Shown: positions 26,001-35,000 of the stretch, piece by piece | How the letters are laid out: each line of letters starts with the position of its first letter | How positions within the stretch are numbered: the stretch's first letter is position 1 | Source of the DNA: Plutella xylostella | Lineage: Eukaryota > Arthropoda > Insecta > Lepidoptera > Plutellidae | Length of the DNA stretch: 64,000 nt | NCBI RefSeq assembly: GCF_932276165.1 | Contig: NC_063982.1 | Coordinates: 265,501-329,500 of the forward strand | Direction of reading: 5' to 3' | Translations under genes and position numbers: made by a program | Notes under the pieces: model-generated | Databases searched by the model: none | What the model was told of the DNA's origin: nothing | Seen by the model: only the letters and a program-made list of their open reading frames with translations

Positions 26001-29000
26001 AAAAGCAACCGTTATAGGATCTCTTTGTTGTCCGTCTGTCTGACTGACTGTCTGTCACCGCCCTTTTTCTCAGAAACGGGTAAAGATATCAAGCTTATAT
26101 TTCGCATAGATGGGGAGTACCCCAAAAAAAATATTATGGTACTCCCTATCCCACACAAGTAAATTGGGGCTTATATTTTTTCCAGTTATTTTGATGTGTA
26201 TCCTTTTTTTTTCTTTGTTGTTTTGTATAAGTATGTGTTTCTTTTCTTTAAATCTGTATTTTTTTTGTTGTTGCTGTCTATGTGTCGAAAAAATGTATCT
26301 TTATCTTCAAATCACGCCATCTATCGTTTGTTTTTTTTGTGGCTACTGTCTATAGAAGAAATTCCGTCATAGACAATTTTACGTTACGAATTTATTTTTA
26401 TTTATTTTTACATTTTCGTGGAGAATCAACAGCATTTTGTTAATAAATAATTATTACTTATGAACACATAACAACTTGATGCCATTAACAGAATGAACTT
26501 AGTAAACCCAGTAAACCTAACACATCCAAGAGGAAAAACAAAATCTCTTTCTCTCTCTCTGAAAAACATACTTAATAGCCCAAACTCGATGTTTTTTGCT
26601 ATTAACATCTTTGAAATAAAATTAAGCCACCACCGTGTTACTGCCCTGATCAGATCCTCACGAGACCATACCTCAACCAGCACCAAGAGACTGTATTTTT
26701 GATCCCTAACCTAATGTTCGTGCGTATTGTCATCACTTAGATCCATTCGCTATATTCCTGCTCCTCATCAGACCTTTACGAGACTGTTATGTCACGAGAA
26801 TATTGCACACTATCAAATTTAATTTAATGTATTGAATATACTGGAAGAATTATGCTTCCTCAATTTCAAATCAAATTATGTTGGTGTCATAAAAGTTGAA
26901 AAAGTGCAATGACAACCAATGTGCAGTGATTTTGTATCTGTACACGATAAGATCGCGAGCTGTCAGTGCTGCCTAAACCGACGTGACCCTTCTTTGGAGG
27001 CCAGCGGCCAACTGAGTCAAACGTCACTTGTGTTTATGATTTTATAACACAGAAAGCCGCCATAGATATTTGTATGAAGATTTGAGGGAAAAAAATTGCT
27101 CAAGTTTGGGATTAATTTACACAAAATAAGTGTGTGTTTATTAAAAAACAAGGTATTTAGCGCCTAGTCCAAGCCTTTAACTTTATAATATGATAAAAAT
27201 CATATGAAAATTCTTTATAATTACGACACAGTTGTTACAATACGGGAGTGTGATTGACTGGTTTTTCTTCTGGATATTCTGAAATTAATTTACAGTTATC
27301 CATAATCATTTACTTAAATTCGAATGATTCAGCACCTAGCTAGACTCTTCAACTACCTGTGTGATTTTTTTCAAGGCTGTAGAGCATCATTTACTACATA
27401 ATTCTATGACAATGCCAACCCTCGATTCCCTATTGCAGACCCTTAAGTTAAAAGAACTCTTTCTATTCTTCTTTCTTTATTTAATAAAGTAATATATCTA
27501 TCGTCCACAGCGACGGGTCTGCGCAGCTGCTGTCGGGCTGCCTGCGCGACTTCCGCAACAAGCCGTTCCCCACGCGCGCTCGCGTCGAGTATTACCTCAA
27601 CACGCTCACTGTACACTTCCATAATGGTAAGCAGGGCTAGCACGGGACGCGGGACAAGTGCGACAACACGAGACGTTTTAAAAGCAAATCTAAAGATAGT
27701 TGTATACATTGCACGGCCTCGAGTCTTGTCTCGTGCGTGTCTTACACTAGCGACATCTAGCGGTAGTTCATGGTAATTGCCTTCCACGCAAGCGTTGGTT
27801 GAGTATTACCTCAACACGCTCACCGTGCACTTCCACAACGGTAAGACAAGACGTGACAGAAGTAAGACTGTTACTCATTCAATCATAGTTAAAGACCATA
27901 TACAGAGAGAGAGCTGGTTACCTGAGCAAATCTGTTATTTTCATACATATAATGTTATTGACGAACATGCGACAGCGGTAACTAACTAGTGGTAGCTCAC
28001 TGAACTAATCGAAGGATCGCGTCGAGTACTACCTCAAGACGCTCACCGTGCACTAACATCATCATCCACATCGGTGAGCACCTGCAGGGCTGGCACGGGT
28101 CGCGGGACGCGTGCGACAAAACGTGACAAATAAAAACACATAAAAAATAAATTTTTGACGAAAATCAAACTAGAAACTACTCCTCATTCAAAAGGAAAAG
28201 AGCTCTTCACAAAAAAAATCATCGCGCTTATTCCACGTCTTCTGGTGCGTGTCTTACACTAGCGACATCTAGCGGTAGCTGATAGAAATTACATTATTCG
28301 ACGCAAGCGTTGGCTGAGTACTACCTAAACATGCTCACTGTCTAGAGACTATAAGTTCCTAGCAGCATCTGGAAGGATAAGCACAGAGGTTGATATTATT
28401 ATTATAAATAAATAAATTATTGGCACTGTTAATTTAAAGTAGTAAGAAAATGTCGCATAGGCGAAATATGCATAATATAGAGATTATTATCTTTGCCTAA
28501 GCGCTGTGCAGCCTACATGGGTATCTAAGTCAACTAGGGAAATCTAGCGGTAGCTTATAGAACTAATGACAATATACGACGTGAGCACATTCAATTAATA
28601 TCTTAATTTATACTATAACCTAATCCCCACTTCTCCCCACAGGAATGACGACCAACGAAGCGGACTACGAGCTCTGCTTCCGCGCAGAAAACGTGGTGCT
28701 CCCCAGGGGGGGGTACTTCGGGCTGTCAGCGGCGACGGGCGGGCTGGCCGACGACCACGACGCGCTGCACCTGCTGGCCAGCAGCCTGCACGCGCAGCCG
28801 CAAGCCAGTGAGTGCCCAGAGACATCTAGTGGTGGAGGAGTGAAGTGATGAATAGCGCCATCTAGTGATGAAAGAAGGAAGTTGTGAATAGTGCCATCTA
28901 TCTGTGAAATCGCCATCCAGTGGCCAGCGAGTGTAGAAAAAGTGAGAATAGTGCCATCTAGCGGCGCCGCTGGGGAGTAGGGAATAGCGCCATCTAGCGG

Positions 29001-32000
29001 TACAGCTGGAGAGTAGGGAGTAGCGCCCTCTAGTGGCAGCCGCAAGCCAGTGAGTCGCGCCCTCTAGCGGCGCCGCTGGGAGTAGGGAGTAGCGCCATCT
29101 AGCGGCAGCCGCAAGCCAGTGAGTTGCGCCCTCTAGCGGCGCCGCTGGGAGTAGGGAGTAGCGCCATCTAGCGGCAGCCGCAAGCCAGTGAGTCGCGCCC
29201 TCTAGCGGCGCCGCTGGGAGTAGGGAGTAGCGCCATCTAGCGGCAGCCGCAAGCCAGTGAGTCGCGCCCTCTAGCGGCGCCGCTGGGGAGTAGGGAATAG
29301 CGCCATCTATCTGTTAAAGAGATAAGTAAATAATAGCGCCATCTAGTGGCAGACCTAAGTTTCCCTACTGATTGATTTTCAAAATTCTTTATTATCAATA
29401 AGTATAATGGTAAAAAAACAGTACAACTAAAATATTATACTATTTTATGACATTGTGGTTTACACACTTAATTAGGCTGCAGACACCTTTGTAAGTTTAC
29501 AAATTATTTGACTTAATGCTATTTACATCGATAAGTATTTTACTAACAGAGTAGGAATGAACTGACTCGACAACAGTATTTTAAATGCGTACGATCTCAT
29601 TAGTGTTGAGGACCATTTTTTGCAGGAGATGACAAAGTTTAAGTTTCCCTACTAATGGTGCTGTTTAATGAAGTAAATAGCGCCATCTAGCGATAAAATA
29701 CTGAAGTAGTCAATAGCGACATCTTGCGGTGCAGCTGTGAAGTAGGGAATAGCGCCATCTAGCGCTGGCGCTGTGAAGTAGGGAATAGCGCCATCTAGCG
29801 GTGCAGCTGTGAAGTAGGGAATAGCGCCATCTAGCGCTGGCGCTGTGAAGTAGGGAATAGCGCCATCTAGCGGTGCAGCTGTGGAGTAGGGGATAGCGCC
29901 ATCTAGCGGTGGCGCTGTGGAGTAGGGAGTAGCGCCCTCTAGCGGTGCAGCTGTGAAGTAGGGAATAGCGCCATCTAGCGATGGCATTGTGAAGTATTGA
30001 ATAGCGCTATCTAGTGACAAACTTTGAAAGGAAACTATTAATATCGCCATCTAGCGATAAAGCTGTGTAATTCAGTGGTATTCAGTGGATAGCGCTATCT
30101 AGTCATGAAATCGTTAAAATTTAATAGTATTGCACGATCCGTATTCTCAAAGGCTTAATAAAGTAAAGAGTGTTATCATATCACGCCACCCACGCAACTT
30201 TTAACCAACCAAGCACCATCTACCGCTAACTCACCTTCGTCAGTAGCCATGGGGAAAAAAAACCAAGTGAAACTTTGGCATCACTATCGGTTTCCTTTCA
30301 GTTTCTGCCCAAAATAAAACATTATTGGGGAGAAAAAATGCCGATTGTTTCAATCGATTAGAACTGGGTAAATGGAGACATTTGCTTAAGGCGCCATCTG
30401 TAATTAGCTTTTACTTCTCTGCCGATTGATAACATTTATCTCTCGCCAGCCGGGCAGCAGATGAGCAGCGCGGAGCAGCAGCAGCTGTCGGCGGAGTACG
30501 CGCAGTACCAGCAGAAGCTGGACTTGCAGAAGGAGGAGTACCGGAAGGACCATCCTGATGAGGTAACGGAAAGACATTTTTATTGAATTTTAGGCCAGAT
30601 TCTTTATTTTTACATAGACAACATTACAAAAATCTTAATCTAACATACGGAACACGGAACATTTGTTTCATACAACGGAAGGTTTGAAAGTGTTTCTCTC
30701 AAAACTGCTGTGTTACACGGCCTCGTTAACCTAATTCCAATTTTTAGAACCTACCTCGCAATACCCAGTATTTAGATTATAGAAGTTAATCTAATAAACG
30801 CTAAAAACGGCCGTTTCGACGGAAACGACCTCAGTCTTTTAGCATAGAATTTAAAATATGGTTGTCACATTTCGACCACTACTGGTCAGTGGCGGCTGGT
30901 GCCACAGATACCCGGTGGTGCACTTTATGGGTTTAGTAAATTTTGGAAGAAAAATAGATTACCTATTACAATTAGAAGTAAAAAAATTATAAGTATATTT
31001 TACCTTATTTATATTTTAAATCCATTCTGCGTTCCTTTTTTGACGCGAAATTGCTTCTCCGCCGAAACGAAAACACATCATTATCAGCCCGTATCTGCCC
31101 ACTGCTGGGTATAAACGAAAACAACACACGGAAAGCAAAATAAAGCATTTAGTCTCTCACATCCACATAACTATTTCTTTTTATTGTACATTTCACTTTT
31201 GAAAATTCAGGTATAAGTTTTATTTTTGTTTTGCACTCCTGTTTTAAGATGAGAAAAGGCCGAGGCAGCCCAGCAGATTTAATGTCCCGTCTATTTTGAA
31301 ATGTCCTATTGCTTTTTATGAAGTCCATATTGTATTTTTCACTCACACACACACACATACACACTCTCGAAATATTTACTACTTTCTTAGTTAATAAGTA
31401 ATTAGAGTAACAAATTAATTACGTATTCGCGCGCGAAAGGTGAAACTGCGACAAATGACATGACAAGTGCATCGTTCGTAGGTCACGCCACTGGTCAAGG
31501 CCGCCTCCCGTGGCGTCATTCGTATGATTTCGGCAATTTCCGTTCGCGTGCGGCGCACGGATTTATCCTAGAACTGCATACAGTTTGTACTGAGCATCTT
31601 CCGTCTCACGCGCCGGGCGATTTCCATCCTGTTTCATACTACATGTAGGAGCTCGCTCCGTGCGACAATCCGAGCGCACGAGGCCGTTTTTGTTCAAGCA
31701 AAAATAAGATCTAATTCTTTCGCAGTAGAAATCAAAATATGCCAGCTCGATTTAATTTAACTCGTAACGTTCGAATGATTTATGTAATTTCTGTTTAGGA
31801 TAGGTATTACGGTTGTTATATTGGTATTTTTGTGAAGTTTTCTTTAGACGTAGGTACCTAGTACCTACCTAGTCTAGTATGGTATAGTAAGAAGGAAGGT
31901 ACATATTTAGAAGGTTTTTAAATGGTAGTGCGTTGCACGGGCGCACTTAAGGTGCAGCCGCCACTGCTACTGGTAAAAGGGTGAAATCAATATTCACGGT

Positions 32001-35000
32001 GGAATGAAATTAATGAAAATGTATCAGTAGTTCAATTCAATATCATTTTGAACCTCTACCGTACCACCACGTCCACCACCGACACATTAGTTGTTAGTGT
32101 CCCTGACTGCTATGCCGAAGGTCCCTGCCAGTGGCGGCTGGTGCCTCAGATACCCGGTGGTGCACTTTATGGGTTTAGTAAATTTTGGAAGAAAAATAGA
32201 TTATTACAATTAGAAGTAAAAAAATATATAAGTATATTATACCTTATTCCTTTTTTGACGCGAAATTGCTTCTCCGCCGAAACGAAAACAACACACGGAA
32301 AGCAAAATAAAGCATTTAGTCTCTCACATCCACATAACCATTTCATTTTATTGTACATTTCACTTTTGAAAATTCGTTTTGCACTCCTGTTTTAAGATGA
32401 GAAAAGGCCGAGGCGGCCCAGCAGATTTTAATGTCCAGTCTATTTTGAAATGTCCTAAGTATTGCTTTTTATGAAGTCAATATTGTATTTTGCACTAATT
32501 TTCACTCACACACACACATACACACTCACGAAATCTGTACTACTTTCTTAGTTAATAAGTAATTAGAGTAACAGATTAATTACGTATTCGCGCGCGAAAG
32601 GTGAAACTGTGAGAATGACATGATAAGTGCATCGTTCGTAGGTCACGCCACCGGTCAAGGCCGCCGCCCGCGCCTCCCGTGGCGTCATTCGTATTGTTTC
32701 GGCAATTTCCGGTCGCGTGCGGCGCACGAATTTATCCTAGAACTGCATACAGTTTGTACTGAGTACTGAGCATCTTCCGTCTCACGCGCCGGGCGATTTC
32801 CATCCTGTTTCATACTACATGTAGGAGCTCGCCCCGTGCGACAATCCGAGCGCACGAGGCCGTTTTTGTTCAAGCAAAAATAAGATCTAATTCTTTTGCA
32901 GTAGAAAATCAAAATAGGCCAGCTCGATTTAATTTTACTTGTAACGATAATCAGATATATGTAATTTATGTTTAGGGTAGGTATTAAGGTTGTTATATTG
33001 GTATTTTTTTTTAAGTTTTTTTGCAGACGTACCTAGTATGGTATAGGAAGAAGGAAGGAAGGTACATATTTAGAAAGTTTTTAAATGGTAGTGCGTCGCA
33101 CGGGCGCACTTGAGGTGCAGCCGCCACTGGTCCCTGGTTCGATTCCCGGCTGGGGCAGATATTTGTTTAAAGACAGATATTTGTACTCGGGTCTTGGGTG
33201 TTGATATTTATATTTAGTATCTATCTATCTATGTATTTGTGTAGATATATCAGCTGTCCGACACCCATAACACAGGTTCTGCCTAGCTTGGGGTCGGATG
33301 GCCGTGTGCGAGATGTCCCCACATATTTATTTTATTTATTTATACCACCGACAAATTAGCAATCAGCAATCCTCATAGCTGAATCGCTTATCAATCTTCT
33401 TGTACCCATCTCTATGTAACAAATCCATACTTATGATTTCACATGCTGTTTAACCCTATTTCTCTCTCTCTCTCTCCGCAGCTGCGAGACAAGGACGACA
33501 TGGAGGACTGGTTCGAGTCGGACGGGCAGCGCGAGCTGCGCCAGATCTTCCAGGGGCAGGGCCAGATACACGACATACTCAGGGACTTGCATAAAAAGGT
33601 CGACGAGGTAAGGCTACGCTGTATTCTAAGTTAGTAGTTAGAATCATGACTCATAGATGGCGCTAATGGACAATAACATGACGTCTCATAAAGCGAGACG
33701 GGGCCATACACGTTCTATTGAGGGACCTGCATAATAAGGATGAGGTAAGATTACTGTTTGTGATAATATAAACAGGTTGAGTCAGAATCATGACTCATAG
33801 ATGGCGCTAATTAACAGCGATTTCCGACGACATTGACGGACCTGCATATGAAGATGGATGGCACAGTTTAAAAGAAAAGTCAATTTTGACACATAGATGG
33901 CGCTAGTAAGTCTTCCAGGGGCAGGGGCAGATACACGACATACTCAGGGACCTGCACAAGAAGGTCGACGAGGTAAGTTCTAAGTAGTTAGAATCATGAC
34001 TAATAGATGGCGCTAGTGAACACGTCTTCAAACGGAACCCTTACTGGTATTTCAGTTGATCAAGTAAGACAGCAGATTACTAACGCTCAGGATAACGCTA
34101 ATCGCTAATGACCCAGCGGTTTCCGATAAATTTTCGCTACGGAACCCTTACAGATCTTTTAGGATATACTTACACGACATTGAGAGACCTGCATAAGAAT
34201 GTTGATGAGGTAAGTAAACAAGATTTTCACTCATAGATGACGCTAATTAACAGCAGTTTCCGACGACATCGAGAGACCTGCTTAAGAAGGTGGAAGACAC
34301 AGTTTAAAAGAAAAAGTCTTAATTGTGTCTCATAGATGGCGCTACCAGCTGTTTCCTATTAGGTTTCGCTTCGAAATGCTTTCAGATCTTTAAGGATATA
34401 CAGGATATTGAGGGACCTACGTAAGAAGGTTGATTGAGCCACGAGCTTCAGTTCGCCTTCTAAAGTTTGTCCGCGGAAATTCCGGGATAAAAAGTTGTAC
34501 ATTTACGGTCAGGGACAGAGAAACCTGACCCTCCACTCATAGTAACAATGCTTCTGAAAGGGGTCAGGTTTCTCTGCCCTTGACTTGACGGGACGCAGAC
34601 GATATCAAGTAGAGGAAGAGTAATATAATATCTTAAAAAGATCTATACATCTAAATCTAATCTCATATCTGTTTACTCCGCAGGTGATCGGCAAACAGAT
34701 GACGTCTCTCTCGATGTTAACACATGTGTACAGCGGGCAGCAGGGACAGCTGGCGCCGCAGGGGCAGCCGGGGCAGGCGCCGCCGCAGGTCTGTAGCCCA
34801 CTGTACGCCACTGGAACCAGGAGTCCCCGCATTTTAATGTCTCGAGTGTATTGACAAGTAGAACTTTTTTTTCATGCACGTTCAACATGATATGTTTTAC
34901 AAAGTGTAGAAGGGCTCGCACTTAAGACGTGACAAAATTTCTCCGTCGCAAAAAAATTCACACGTCTTAATTATGCCCTGTGCTACTAGTCTAGGTGGCG

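Noticed and set aside
28665..29045. 126-codon - strand frame over exon 5 and the start of the array
   Set aside because: Antisense shadow of the GC-rich ERGIC-53 exon 5 plus minisatellite.
29652..30050. 132-codon - strand frame with 12-residue repeats ([12 protein letters not shown] type)
   Set aside because: It is the translation of a 36-bp intronic minisatellite whose period is a multiple of three; there is no start context, and the sequence is better explained by the CTCF-like motif array.
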